Positions 10,501 through 21,638 of a stretch of DNA of 64,000 nt are shown one piece after another. The notes beneath the pieces were generated by a model. It was given only the letters and a program-made list of their open reading frames with translations. It did no database searches and was not told the DNA's origin. Positions within the stretch are counted from its first letter, which is position 1; each line of letters opens with the position of its first letter. The stretch spans positions 13,144,001-13,208,000 of the forward strand of contig OY755171.1 in assembly GCA_963576735.1 (NCBI GenBank). The letters run 5' to 3'. The translations under genes were made by a program, and so were the position numbers. The stretch comes from Bedellia somnulentella (taxonomy: Eukaryota > Arthropoda > Insecta > Lepidoptera > Bedelliidae).

Positions 10501-13500
10501 AGTTACTAACTGGAAAACTTACCGAATTATATGGTAAGAAAAATTTAAATTTTGGGTAGGCACAGGTGATGGGTGACTAAATGAAAAGATATTTGAAAAG
10601 TTCACCATGTCTTTGACACATTTAATTCAATATCCTACTGAAAAGTAAAGTTGGTTAATTTAAGAGTGTGTATAAAATGCCCCACTCAAGTTCAGTTACA
10701 AAATTTTCAAGGAAGCAGTGTGAAAATCTCCTGATATAACAACCCTAGGACTTACTGCGATTAAACTTACTAGTATGTCTTAGGTACAAGCTTGCGTCTG
10801 TGTGTGTATTAGAAGGCGTTTATTTAATCCATTTTTACGCCAGTATCCTCTATCCTATATGTATGAATACGTACTTCGTATAGTATCCTCTATATTATGT
10901 GAAGTACGTATTCATTTATTGTACTATTTTAATATTGAGTCTCATTTTCAGTAAAGATATTTTGCACAATTGGGTGCATCCGCTGTCAATAGAAACTGGT
11001 ACATACTTTCAAGATAAATACGTATTTATGGAGAACAATAACTACAGAAATAAAAAATCTACTCTTGCGAGGTAACATTCACAACATATTATAGTTTTAT
11101 ACAATTACTTGCCAACCAAGCCAACATTTTCTTCTAATGAAAAAGGGGTCCACCCCTGTCATTAACGGGAATTACAATATATATATACGCCATTAACTCC
11201 AGCTTACTGAATATACACACAAAATTTCGTAGAACTGGTAAATTTGTTTCAGAGATATTTTACTACAAACATGAAACTCTCATGAGTAGTCATGAAATAT
11301 ATATTAGATCCTAGCTTTGCCCAGTACTCTTTGCGTCTTATTTACATTATACATGGTACTAACTAAACAGGAGAGCGCACTTACAAAATAGTGCTATATA
11401 ACAATGCAATTGTTGTCATAGAACGAGAGCCTGAACCAGAGGAGTGTGTCCCGCTCGCACGGTTGCCAGACGAGATTCAGTTAAAAAAAATACAAATTAA
11501 AACTTATTAATTGGAAATATTTTAAACAAAGCAGGTTATTAACTGTTCCTTTTCGATAAATTGATTTAATTATTATCGTCATCTGTCAACTTGAACACAA
11601 ATAATTAATCAAGTATGGTAATTGGTAAAATTGTATTTATAACGGGTATCACCACCGAAACTAGACAAAAAAGGTGTCGAAAATTAATTATCTCTTAGTG
11701 TGTTTCGGAGCTTTAATCATTTAACTAAGAAAATAGTTAGCACAGCAAAATATCGTCAAAGCTATTGTGATCTTACTATATAAAAAAAAAAAGTGAAATA
11801 AGATGCTATGTAGTGTCAGCTTAAAATAACACATATATTTTTGGTACTGTGCATCAAAAGAGTCAACTTAGGGTTTGATTTGGGGCTTATGAAGTTATTT
11901 TCTAGATACTTTATCATCCTTTGATAACCACCATCGTTTATTTACTATCTTTTCCCTACTCAACTTGAAAAAGTGGCTGAGGAAAATTTGATTCTCCAGC
12001 AATGGCTACCCCTTCATTTATAATCGATAATTGAAGAATATGTATGTGTAAATATAAGTGTTTTTGTAACCTTTAGAGGAACTCTCATTAGAACACCAAC
12101 AGATGGTAACATAACATAACATAACATAAACGTTCACGCCGAATATCCCCGAAGGGGTTGGCAGAGGTATTAATACTTCTGAACATCACGTGACTTTGTC
12201 ACCCGGTGTTCAGAGTACCCACGTTTTGCATGGACAGTGTACTCACGTGATAGGGGGCAGGCCTATCGCCGTTTTGTACGAATACACTGTCACATGACTA
12301 AGTACAACTCAGCCATGTGGGTTTCCTCACGATGTTTTCCCTCACCGTTAACAACCATGATAAATTAACCACACATATGTCTTTACAAAAGACAAATTGG
12401 TGTAGGCCCGACCCAGGATTTAAACACTAGTCGTTTGCACGATAACCGAGTGTTCTACCCACTGGGCTATCACGGCAACAGATGGTCACCCTACTTAAAA
12501 CGGAACACAGCTATCTAGTTAGCCATCCTTGTTCAGGACACTTTAGGATGCCAGTCCGTATTCCTGTTTAGTTAGTACTTCCATGACTTTATAGCTTTCC
12601 GTATTAAAATGTATATTTAACGACTAAAATCCACAAAAATGACAAAAGTTTAGTAATTGCTTATGTTCTAGCGTTATTGTATTACAGCATCTGAACATGT
12701 AAATATTTGTAAATTTAACTTATTGAACTTTTCAGATCTTGCACTCTGGTCAAAGATGTTTTAGTAGGAGAAAACTCTACAATAAGCGATGATACGCGCA
12801 TAACAGAATCAATAATAGGATCGAATTGTGTTATTGGAAAGAATGTAACTATCACCGGGAGTCATATTCACAACAATGTTACTGTCAAAGATAACTGTCG
12901 CATTGTAAATAGTTTAGTAAACTCTGGAAGTGTGATCAATGAGAACTCTACTTTGGAAGGTTGTGTCATTGCAGCCAATGTTACAGTGCCACCGCAGTCG
13001 ACATTAAAAGATGTTGTTCTAGAAAGTTCTGATGCAGGTATGGGTTTTGGGTTCAGTTTATTTTCCTCCGAGCAGTGGTAATTCCAAAACAGAGTAAATA
13101 GTTACGGATCCGGAATAGTTAGTAGTAGAAGGGAAGTAAATGTATTTCTAGGATAACAAAAGGGAAAAGGTTATGACATAAATACATTGCAGTGAATTTG
13201 GAACTGTACCACTTATAAGACAGAGTGACTTAAATCTCGTAATCGCCCGTACAATATGCGCGGCAATAGTTTGGTTTAAGCAGAGTCAATGACAGTGGGG
13301 ATCTTGCAATGAAGTTTTATTGCGAATTTGTATAAATTTTTGGTAGTAAGAAATCATTGTAATATTATTAATTCATATATTTATGTTCTGTGAATTGAAA
13401 CGTTATCCAAAAGTGCTCAGCTGAAATGGCGTAGTTACAAAATATCCTCATCATCCAATATACTTCATGAAAACGTTACATCTCTTCACATCAGTTTCTA

Positions 13501-15506
13501 CCGCCCTAAGTTTTCTTATATTTATTATAATAAGTATTTAGTATTAATTCTGATATAATGATACTGATAAACTCTCAAAGAATATTTAAGTTGCCCCAAT
13601 GATATTCTTATGAAAATAAGTCTCCCGTGAAGATCCCTACTGTGACTCCTACGCTGTCAGTCATTATGTCCCTTTCCACACATTCCGGTTACAAATTGTA
13701 CAATATCTGAAGTTCCCGACTATCAGGCGTAAAGTTTATGGCCTTGCCAGATAAATTGCGCCAGCACGTGTAAAAACTAAAGTAAATGGCCATCCACTTC
13801 GCCACCCGATACCCTAAGGCACCTCAAATGACACCCACGGGTAGAAATGGCTTAGTGCTATTTAAAGCTCTTCTTATTATACTAACGATATATTTATTAC
13901 AGACAAACATATACGTAAATCGACATCGGAGAGTGGAACAGAGTGGGAAAACGAGTCATCAGGAAGTGAGGTAGATGAGTTCATCGGTTTTGATGCGAAA
14001 TGGAGCGACACTGAGTCTTACTGCTCTTCCGCTAGCAGTGACCAGTCCTCATTGCCTGGCTCGCCTTTGCCTGATGATACCAACAGTAAGTTTTTTTTTC
14101 TTTTTTTTATAAATAAATATATAAACGGACATCTAATACACAGATCAAGTAAGCCCCAAACTAAGTAACACTTGTGTTATGGGATACTAACTCATCGATT
14201 TATTTAATATAATATAATCACATTTAAATGACACCCAAGACTAGGAAACAATCATTTATGCTCATCACATAAATGTTGCTCTCAGCGGGGATCGACCCTG
14301 CAATCTCCGGGCCGAGAAGCGAGTCGCCAAGCAATCCCCGATCTACTTCACGTATTCATGTTAACATTACACTACACATAATACGAAATAAATAATTGTT
14401 ATTTAACATTTGGACTGTGGTATAGTACTTTTGTCCCACAGATCGACAAGCAATATTCTTGTAGTTAACAGGAGGTCTACTCTTCGAACCGTTAACGATA
14501 ATTTCGTCCGTACCTATTCCAACTGCTTGCTAAATATATTCGTGTCGCACTCTCTGCTTGGAAGGTCCAACGAAGTTTGTAGCACAAGTATAAAACGATA
14601 TTAATTATGGCGCTTACTAGTCGATGAAACCAACGACATTTACGGAGGTCGTTGGATTCGTCAAAGATCACCAAGTATGCATGACAAAATTGGAATCTTC
14701 TTCTATTAATACATAAATAGACGTGTTTTTTTTTAAATAACGTGTGGATGAAATTATCACTGCCGATTGATGAGTAGAACTCCTATACAGTAAACGTTGC
14801 TTCGTAAAATAAAAGTACTGAAACACAGGCTGTGCGCTAACTAAATGCCTGCGCCCACCTTGAGCCCCGCATATGAAATTTCAACCTCTATAAAATAATA
14901 TGTTTTATTTATTGTTTGAAAATTATTTATTTAATTTAATTTGTTCCAGTTTTCCTTCAAGAAGTGGTGGACAGTCTGGCTCGTGGGTACGAAGAGAAAC
15001 TGAAATGCGACTACCTAATATTAGAGATCAACTCTTCAAGATACGCCTACAACATACAGCTACATGAAGTAAATTTCTATGTTGTGAGAGCTCTGCTCAG
15101 TTTACCCATTTTGATAGAAACCAAAAATTTTATTGTTACTATGAAGGATGTTTTCAAGTTTTTCGGTCCGATCGTATCTAATTATATAAAAACGAAATCA
15201 AGTGTTATGGACTGTTTGAAAGCCGTTGAGGTAAGGATTTAAATAAAAGTTTTATTTACCATAAGTTGAAATCAGAAAATAAAATGTTAACTTTTATTGC
15301 AGGAAAGTTGCCTGAAATGTGATTGGCTCAATGGAAGGGCAGGGCAAATTGTTCATTTTTTGTATGAAAAGGATATTATCGACGAAGATTCCGTGTTAGA
15401 ATGGCAGGAAGATTTAGCTATGAATGAAAGCCCTCTTTTGAAACAGACTTCGTTAGTTAAGTTCTTTGAATGGCTTCAGGAAGCCAGTGAAGAAGAATCA
15501 GACTAG
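7598..15506 (+). CDS. EIF2B5: Translation initiation factor eIF2B subunit epsilon
   Basis: Catalytic subunit of the guanine nucleotide exchange factor that recharges eIF2 with GTP. Exons: 7598-7684, 7768-7892, 8965-9156, 9655-9838, 10289-10533, 10952-11071, 12736-13037, 13903-14085, 14950-15230, 15303-15506; 640 residues, all phases consistent, canonical GT-AG. The N-terminal nucleotidyltransferase-like domain covers about 1-300 (IVQAVVLMDTFNSNFKPIT; CCQDGVQVKEYLK). Hexapeptide left-handed beta-helix repeats cover about 319-415 (ITESIIGSNCVIGKNVTITG and on). An acidic Ser-rich linker lies at 419-479, then the W2/HEAT domain that contacts eIF2 (about 480-640), ending FEWLQEASEEESD. The length fits insects. 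SINEs of families S1 and S2 sit in introns 2, 3, 4 and 6, and an S4 SINE in intron 8. No AATAAA lies between the stop and the LTR element 130 bases downstream. Confidence 0.97.
7995..8245 (-). mobile_element. SINE family S1 in eIF2B epsilon intron 2
   Basis: Reverse S1 of the subfamily with GCCGTGTAGTGCCGGC 5' end (on minus) and CACGGGTGTCGTAAGAGGCG. Flanks are exact ATCATTTATA at 7985-7994 and 8246-8255. The 5' end can fold as GCCG...CGGC. Confidence 0.85.
8335..8580 (+). repeat. Lepidopteran dispersed repeat, class unresolved
   Basis: It contains GAACCAATTTGAATGAAATTTTG, read in pieces, then GTGGTAAGGGTTGTACACCC and TTTTTGCCAGTTCAGCTAGT. This order resembles a widely dispersed lepidopteran family, recognised from memory. 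It lies in eIF2B epsilon intron 2, has no ORF, and no ends could be proved. Confidence 0.4.
9335..9552 (-). mobile_element. Diverged SINE family S1 in eIF2B epsilon intron 3
   Basis: It keeps the S1 order on minus: GAATGTCACTACC, GCGATGCAGTTGGAGACCC, ACTTCCAAATGTGGCTGAGGAG, CTCTGGCTAACC. Several deletions and a lost tail point to an older copy. Confidence 0.7.
9905..10210 (-). mobile_element. Old diverged SINE family S2 in eIF2B epsilon intron 4
   Basis: Reverse order of S2 landmarks: ACTTCTGAACAGCATA, GTCACCTAGTTTCCAGAGTAC, ACGGCAGGTCTATTCC, GGTTTCCTCAGAATATTCTC, CCTCACCATTAACCACAC, then GGATTTGAACTCACA (decayed B box). Confidence 0.6.
11805..12062 (+). mobile_element. Diverged SINE family S1 in eIF2B epsilon intron 6
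   Basis: It shows GCTATGTAGTGTCAGCTTAAAATA at the start (in two pieces), TTCCCTACTCAACTTGAAAAAGTGGCTGAGG, and GGCTACCCCTTCATTTATAAT with a TATGTATG end. The centre is rearranged. Confidence 0.6.
12108..12475 (-). mobile_element. tRNA-derived SINE family S2, full length
   Basis: Flanked by exact CAACAGATGGT at 12097-12107 and 12476-12486. On minus the head is a tRNA-like GCCGTGATAGCCCAGTGGG with a B-box relic, the body carries GGCGATAGGCCTGCCCCCTA, and the end is CCAACCCCTTCGGGGATATT, CGGCGTGAACG and a (TTATG)n tail. It is nearly identical to 61762-62125 (a handful of differences), so the family was recently active. Confidence 0.88.
13778..13870 (-). repeat. SINE S1 5'-end fragment before eIF2B epsilon exon 8
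   Basis: Only the 5' part of S1 remains, in reverse (GATACCCTAAGGCACCTCAA, ACACCCACGGGTAGAAATGG, CTTAGTGCTATT). It ends about 30 bases before the exon 8 acceptor region. Confidence 0.5.
14128..14345 (-). mobile_element. tRNA-derived SINE family S4 in eIF2B epsilon intron 8
   Basis: On minus: a tRNA-like head with B box GGGTCGATCCCC, then CTGAGAGCAACATTTATGTG, and an end at TAGTTTGGGGCTTACTT. A second copy lies at 19168-19358 with the same order. No shared hairpin tail is visible, so this family may use different machinery. Confidence 0.7.
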
Positions 15507-15635
15507 TTTTTTTTATCATATTGTAAATATATATTATAATATAAACTAACTACCTACTATTTTATTTCTAAACCACTTATTCAAATACTTATCCTGTACA
15601 CCAGGAATCGCAAGAGCCAAAATGTAATTAAGTAT

Positions 15636-16630
15636 TGTAACGTTACTTCTCACTCCTAGGATGCTGTAGCTTCCCAGAAGCCAGAAGTAACTAAGAGAAG
15701 AAAGAAAGAAAAAGGATAATGAATAATAAAAGATATATATATCACAACAACGTTTATTATAAATAAAAATATCCTAAAACAAACGTAACAACAAAAACCT
15801 ATCAAAAACACTAAACCTATCAATATAATATAATATAAAAAACTCAGCTTTAGCGTCAGCTCCTGCTGCGATGGGTGGCGAATTTAAAACGGAACCAAGC
15901 GCCTCCGGGCGCCTGCTTCAGCAATGGTAACACGACGGGGTAAGGGTTGCGACTCCAGCTTTCTGTCTGCGTTAACCAGGGCAGCTCAAGAATAAGGGGC
16001 TGCGACTCCAGACGGGTAAAAATTGATGATATATAAAGTCAGTTCAGAATATTGTTTCGGACATTCTTTTCAGTTTCTTCCATAATAATGCTGATGCCCC
16101 CATCGCCCCAGGAGCTGAATCCAGACTGACCTCTGCAAACAAGCATGACATCAACTTAAAATTTTGAAATAACCTATTTCTTTTTTAAAAGGATTAAAAT
16201 ATTCCTTAAAAGAGGTAACAAAGAAAGTAGTCTAAATTACAAGGAGAGATTTTTACTCATTTAGGATTATATATTAGAAAACAAAATAAGAAAAGACGAT
16301 AAATTAAGAACATTATCTATCCACTTACAATATTAAACAATACATTAATATTAAATTTTAACAAAAATTTAGAAAATTAAATTAAATAAATTGTAAGTCT
16401 ACAACCTAACAATAGCAGCCTTCTTGCAGAAAACTAATGGTTGAGAGGAAATTTAGAAGAATAAAAATTAATATCTGACAATAAACAATATTGTCAAAAT
16501 GATTATTTTCGAGAAAATTCTTAAACTTTTATGTCTTCGATATGACATTTACCTCTAGAACTATTTTGGTCTTCTAAGAGGTATATCAAAGGGAAAAACT
16601 TCTCACATACATAACACAAAATACATTACA
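15636..16630 (-). repeat. 3' LTR (left in window)
   Basis: 995 bp, TG...CA ends as read on plus, adjoining the polypurine tract at about 16634-16650. On plus it carries AATAAA at 15725-15730, which could act as a poly(A) signal for the upstream gene. Confidence 0.92.
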
Positions 16631-16769
16631 TACATTCCCCTTTCCCCCGGAAAAAAAAATTCTAAAGAATTTTTTTTTCTAAATTAGGTTGAAATCCACA
16701 CATTCAAAGAGAAAAACTTTCATACTTCATTCTTACAAAAGTGAGTACTGTTCACATTCAATGACAAAT

Positions 16770-17025
16770 ACTCTTCATAGGAGTCAACCTAACAATGACG
16801 ACAAGGCTTCTTTAACGAGTTGTCAGCCGCTCATTCTAATAAATCCCTAAATTAAACTCTTCATAGGAGTCAACCTATCAATGACGACAAGGCTTCTTTA
16901 ACGAGTTGTCAGCCGCTCATTCTAATGAATCCCTAAATAAACTGTTCATATGAGTCAACCTAGCAATGACGACAAGGCTTCTTTAATGAGTTGTCAGCCG
17001 CTCATACTAATAAATCCCTAGTAAC
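16770..17025. repeat. Three tandem 85-86-bp units inside the LTR element
   Basis: Units start at 16770, 16856 and 16941. Each contains GAGTCAACCT, CAATGACGACAAGGCTTC, GAGTTGTCAGCCGCTCAT and AATCCCTA. Units 1 and 2 are the closest pair; unit 3 is more diverged. No ORF runs through them. Confidence 0.93.
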
Positions 17026-17470
17026 ATAACTTAGGTACAACACTAAGCTACAAGGCCTAAGAAAAATAACACCTTTCAAGTGGTGTTCAAACCTTAACAC
17101 AACAATGTCAAGTAACATTGAAATTAAAGAATAGTTACATAAAAAGGTAACACCTTAAGAGTGGTGTTAAAACCTTAAAGAACACATTCAAATATAACGA
17201 AAGATAATTAAATTAAAACATCTTGACACAACCAAAACTCAAGAATAAAATAAAGATAAAATCAGCCAAAGTTTAAATCTGCTAAGAAGGTCTGCTAGAG
17301 TAGTGTTGACATCCTAATCCTAACCGTATAGAATAACAATAAGTATATATAAAAGAAAAAGACGTTAAAAACGGAAAGAAATGTGCCAAACCCGAAATCC
17401 AAAAGAATCTTACTTGTGCAAGTATAATTTAGAATTTGGAAAAAATAATTGTTGTGATATATATAATTTT

Positions 17471-17484
17471 ACGTTGGGCGCCAA
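17471..17484 (-). other. tRNA-Lys primer-binding site of the LTR element
   Basis: The minus strand reads TGGCGCCCAACGT three bases after the LTR end. TGGCGCC is the classical complement of the tRNA-Lys 3' terminus, and the extension CAACGT fits the Lys1,2 type. Confidence 0.8.
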
Positions 17485-17486
17485 TT

Positions 17487-18485
17487 TGTAACGTTACTTC
17501 TCACTCCTAGGATGCTGTAGCTTCCCAGAAGCCAGAAGTAACTAAGAGAAGAAAGAAAGAAAAAGGATAATGAATAATAAAAGATATATATATCACAACA
17601 ACGTTTATTATAAATAAAAATATCCTAAAACAAACGTAACAACAAAAACCTATCAAAAAAACTAAACCTATCAATATAATATAATATAAAAAACTCAGCT
17701 TTAGCGTCAGCTCCTGCTGCGATGGGTGGCGAATTTAAAACGGAACCAAGTGCCTCCGGGCGCCTGCTTCAGCAATGGTAACACGACGGGGTAAGGGTTG
17801 CGACTCCAGCTTTCTGTCTGCGTTAACCAGGGCAGCTCAAGAATAAGGGGCTGCGACTCCAGACGGGTAAAAATTGATGATATATAAAGTCAGTTCAGAA
17901 TATTGTTTCGGACATTCTTTTCAGTTTCTTCCATAATAATGCTGATGCCCCCATCGCCCCAGGAGCTGAATCCAGCCAGACTGACCTCTGCAAACAAGCA
18001 TGACATCAACTTAAAATTTTGAAATAACCTATTTCTTTTTTAAAAGGATTAAAATATTCCTTAAAAGAGGTAACAAAGAAAGTAGTCTAAATTACAAGGA
18101 GAGATTTTTACTCATTTAGGATTATATATTAGAAAACAAAATAAGGAAAGACGATAAATTAAGAACATTATCTATCCACTTACAATATTAAACAATACAT
18201 TCATATTAAATTTTAACAAAAATTTAGAAAATTAAATTAAATAAATTGTAAGTCTACAACCTAACAATAGCAGCCTTCTTGCAGAAAACTAATGGTTGAG
18301 AGGAAATTTAGAAGAATAAAAATTAATATCTGACAATAAACAATATTGTCAAAATGATTATTTTCGAGAAAATTCTTAAACTTTTATGTCTTCGATATGA
18401 CATTTACCTCTAGAACTATTTTGGTCTTCTAAGAGGTATATCAAAGGGAAAAACTTCTCACATACATAACACAAAATACATTACA
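17487..18485 (-). repeat. 5' LTR (right in window)
   Basis: 999 bp. It differs from the other LTR by a 4-base duplication (CCAGCCAGACTG against CCAGACTG) and about four substitutions. Confidence 0.92.
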
Positions 18486-18489
18486 GTAT

Positions 18490-19160
18490 ATAGTATTAAA
18501 TGAGCCATTTATTTTTTATAGTTATATAATGGTTATATATAAATAACAATTGTATGTTTTTTACTTACATAAAGGGCCAGAGATCACATCCAAAGATTCG
18601 CATGTGGCTTACGCTCACGACAACCGTCCTACACCAATGTGGCTTGACTAAAGTCGTCTCAAAGTTGATAATGGGTAGGGAGAACATCTTAAAAAACGCA
18701 CATGGCTGTCGTGTGGCAGTCGTTATAAGAAACAAGGGCAATAGGCCTGCCCCTTTCATGACTTAGTACACCATTAGCAAAAATACATGATCAGGATTTC
18801 TCACTACTCAAGACAAATTTTTTAACATTGAGTTGGAACTCGTAAACGCTAGACGTACAACGGCACACCATGCTGAGCTTGGTAAGGATACCTGAGGTGG
18901 TTCCCGCCCGCTTAAGAATAGTGTTGGTCTAGCCGTAACGAATTATATGGGAGGACGAAAAAAGTTGGTATTATTTTGTTTGGCTTATCAATCCTGACTT
19001 AGATTAGACCTCAAGAACCAGCTGTCTTATCACGGAGTTATGCTCATCTGCAAAGTAAGGCTTTTTCCTTTTTCAAAGGTAACGCTTATCCTGTTGTTTC
19101 TTGACTGCACCTCACCGAACACTATTCAGATATTATATACTTGACGAATTTTTTTTTTAT
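18490..19160. other. Non-genic stretch with an old S2-like remnant
   Basis: Around 18690-18770 the words CATGGCTGTCGTG and GGCAATAGGCCTGCCCC resemble the S2 body. No gene is supported. Overlapping 64- and 70-codon frames on both strands here (18554-18766) are explained by this remnant. Confidence 0.45.
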
Positions 19161-19167
19161 ACTTATA

Positions 19168-19358
19168 CTCAGATGAAGCTAGCCCCAAACTAAGTTAAAC
19201 ATGTATTATGGGATACTAACCCAACGATATATTAAATATTATATAGTACAAATATAAATAACATTGAAGACTAAGAAACAATCATTTATGCTCATCACAT
19301 AAATGTTGCTCTCAGCGGGTATTAAACCCACACCCCCCGGACTGAGAAGCTAGTCACG
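19168..19358 (-). mobile_element. SINE family S4, second copy
   Basis: It shares with 14128-14345 the landmarks TTATGGGATACTAAC, GAAACAATCATTTATGCTCA, AAATGTTGCTCTCAGCGGG and a decayed B-box region at about 19318-19335. Confidence 0.7.
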
Positions 19359-19361
19359 CCA

Positions 19362-19695
19362 GAGCTTCGGAATAATGAATTCTTCAGCTACTTTTGGAGT
19401 ATTTCGAAATAGCTGATAGCTGTGTAGTGTCGGCTTAGAATAGCACTACCCCATTTCTTCCGGTGGGTGTACGTAAGAGGCGACTAACGGTATTGGGGCT
19501 TTTTAAGGGATTTTTGGGCGATGCGGTTGTAGACCCATCACCAACAACCTTTATTCTACCATCTTTTCCCCACTCAACTTCCAAAAGTGGCTGAGAAATT
19601 TCTAATTTCTCAGCTCTGGCTACCCCTTTAAGAGATTTATAGCCGTGAGTATAAGTATGTATTTCGAAAAAGATGGTAATTGATGGGTAGCTATA
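19362..19695 (-). mobile_element. Older SINE S1 split by a younger S1
   Basis: The left part, 19362-19399, reads GCCAGAGCTTCGGAATAATG and CTACTTTTGGAG in reverse S1 orientation. The right part resumes at about 19667 with AAAAGATGGTAAT and TGATGGGT, which is what should follow in S1. The younger element at 19410-19659 lies between. Confidence 0.7.
19410..19659 (+). mobile_element. SINE family S1 inserted into an older S1
   Basis: Full-length, near-consensus S1 in plus orientation, flanked by exact TATTTCGAAA at 19400-19409 and 19660-19669. The target lies inside an older, reversed S1 copy. Confidence 0.85.
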
Positions 19696-20055
19696 TAGAA
19701 TGTTATTTTAATAATCTGTAAGTGTTTCTGAATAATGCTGGGCCATCCACCAGAGATGTTAGAGGAAGCGTAGATATCATAGAAGCAACTTTAGATAGAG
19801 CATATTATAGGTCTCAAATAAGTTTATCAAGATCTTTGGTTCCCTTTTGCATGTTCACATTGTTAATCATGGATACCATAACAGGTATAAAAACATGGTG
19901 GATAAAAAGAAATACCCGTTCGCTGTGCTAAAGTATTATGTTGTGGTCCTGAGGTTTTCTCTTTGGCAATAGACATCTTTCAGTCAATCTCTTTCATTCA
20001 ATACTTGTATACAAATAAAATAACTTGTAGATTGTTATTCTATCATTATATTAGA

Positions 20056-20072
20056 TTTATTAATAATTTATT
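20056..20072 (-). terminator. Poly(A) signals of APC10
   Basis: Two AATAAA hexamers on minus (20056-20061 and 20067-20072), 11-27 bases beyond the stop codon. Confidence 0.6.
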
Positions 20073-20082
20073 AGTCAAATGT

Positions 20083-21638
20083 TTATCTTATTGTTGCATA
20101 CTGCTGAAATTGAACAGTGGAAAATATCCTAAATTTGTTAATATCAAATGATGGTGGTTCACATGGCGAGTGTATTTTGATTTGGCGCATATGTGTGTCT
20201 CGCCCATTTTGGTGGTTGCTCAGTACTGCTATTTGAATCATGTATGTTCTAATAGGTCTGTCTTGAAGATCTTTTATTGGTATCATCTCCCAACCTGGAA
20301 AGTTTTAATTCATGTTATTGAACTATTATAAGGACATATAATAACACACTGAATTAAGAAGTTCTTATGATATAGGTTTTGTTTACTTGAATTTGTAAAT
20401 ATTTCATACATGAATTTTAATTAAATGAATTCCAGCAAAGTAAAGTCTTCACAGAGCTTTTCTACTGAAGTATTATGAGACATAGGGATAAAATCTATCA
20501 AATATGGGTATCTAATATCCATATTTTTTTATGTTTTTGCACTGGTTTTTGATTAAGCTAGCTGGAATATTAAGATACATATAATATGAATAGCATGATT
20601 TCATTGAAATGCAACCAATTTATTTAATAAAAATTAAATATAACACATTATTACATGACACCCAATTTACTGTGCATTTCATAAATAAAACATTATTTAA
20701 TTTTGAAAGAAATAGATAATCCTAAGTTTTTAAAAGATGAATTTTAACTTAATATAAAGTTCAAATATACTGTTACTGCAGATTCGGAAGTTCTATTGTT
20801 GTGAGAGGTACCTATTAAAAAACTCATCAACACATATCTTTCTTAAGTCAATAAGAGGAGAATTTTCGTGTTTGCCATTAACAATCCTATACAGAGCCAT
20901 GGTGACACCAAGCTATGATATTATATTGTAATCATTTGTATTATAATAGGCTTTAAAATATTTGTATATCTATTCAATCTGAAAAGTAAACCTACCACTT
21001 GGTTCTATAAGTTCAATAACTTCAATCTCTTGTAAATCATTGAAGTGTGTTCCGGCTCTGATGGATATCCTGCTAGGAGTGTAACTCTCATCCAGTTTGT
21101 AATCGGTGTATATGTAGATATGAGATACCATTGTCTTTCTCTGGAACTGAATGTTCACTAAGTGTGGCAGTTGGCCATCGGATTGCCAGTATGTGTCCAT
21201 GCAATCATCTCTTAACTGATCAATGCCAAAACCTGAAAAATTGGAATGGATGTTTACACTAAATTTATTTTATGAAGCTTTTTTCAATTGTGTTCTGCCA
21301 CAGCATGTTATACCACTAGAAATACCATCTACACTGTATAGTGTTTATTACTATTGTTTCTCAATTCCCATTACTAGTACGAGGAATAAACTAATAATGT
21401 TCTAACATTTAACACATATCTGGAATGTGGTTTTGATGAAGTGTAATTTGCCCAGTCGGAAGCAACAAACAATGTACATTAACATGAAATTAGTTTTTTG
21501 GGCGAGGTTTTTACTATTAATAAAGTGTATTTAATTTCTACCTGGTTTGCATGATGACAAACTCCATATAGCATTATTTCCGACTTCACGAACAGTTCCG
21601 GAACGCTCACTTACTAAAGGATCCTTCTCGGTTGCCAT
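20083..21638 (-). CDS. ANAPC10: Anaphase-promoting complex subunit 10 (DOC1/APC10)
   Basis: Substrate-receptor subunit of the APC/C ubiquitin ligase; with the coactivator it binds D-box degrons. Exons: 21542-21638, 20996-21232, 20083-20294; 181 residues, phases 1 and 1, GT-AG introns. Nearly the whole protein is the DOC jelly-roll domain: AIWSLSSCKPGFGIDQLRDD, then DTYWQSDGQLPHLVNIQF, SHIYIYTDYKLDESYTPS, and GWEMIPI. The C-terminus ends YATIR, the IR tail that docks on APC3/CDC27. Human APC10 has 185 residues, so the gene is complete. Minus-strand AATAAA signals lie at 20056-20061 and 20067-20072, just past the stop. The start is the Met 32 codons before the first intron. A hAT-like MITE lies about 290 bases upstream of it. 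Confidence 0.97.

Larger units (their letters stand above)
15636..18485 (-). mobile_element. Non-autonomous LTR retrotransposon, near-intact structure
   Basis: A 2,850-bp element in reverse orientation. LTRs at 15636-16630 (995 bp) and 17487-18485 (999 bp) both start TGTAACGTTAC and end ATACATTACA. I count about four substitutions and one 4-base indel between them, so insertion was recent. A 4-bp target duplication, GTAT, lies at 15632-15635 and 18486-18489. On minus, the primer-binding site TGGCGCCCAACGT (17471-17484) follows the right LTR after a 3-base gap and matches the 3' end of tRNA-Lys. A polypurine tract GGGGGAAAGGGGAATG precedes the left LTR. The 856-bp interior has no ORF above 60 codons and no gag or pol similarity that I can see. 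It lies 130 bases beyond the eIF2B epsilon stop. Superfamily uncertain; Gypsy-like is plausible. Confidence 0.92.

Noticed and set aside
19722..19931. 69-codon frame between the S1 nest and APC10
   Set aside because: No domain, no splice context and no repeat support; probably chance.
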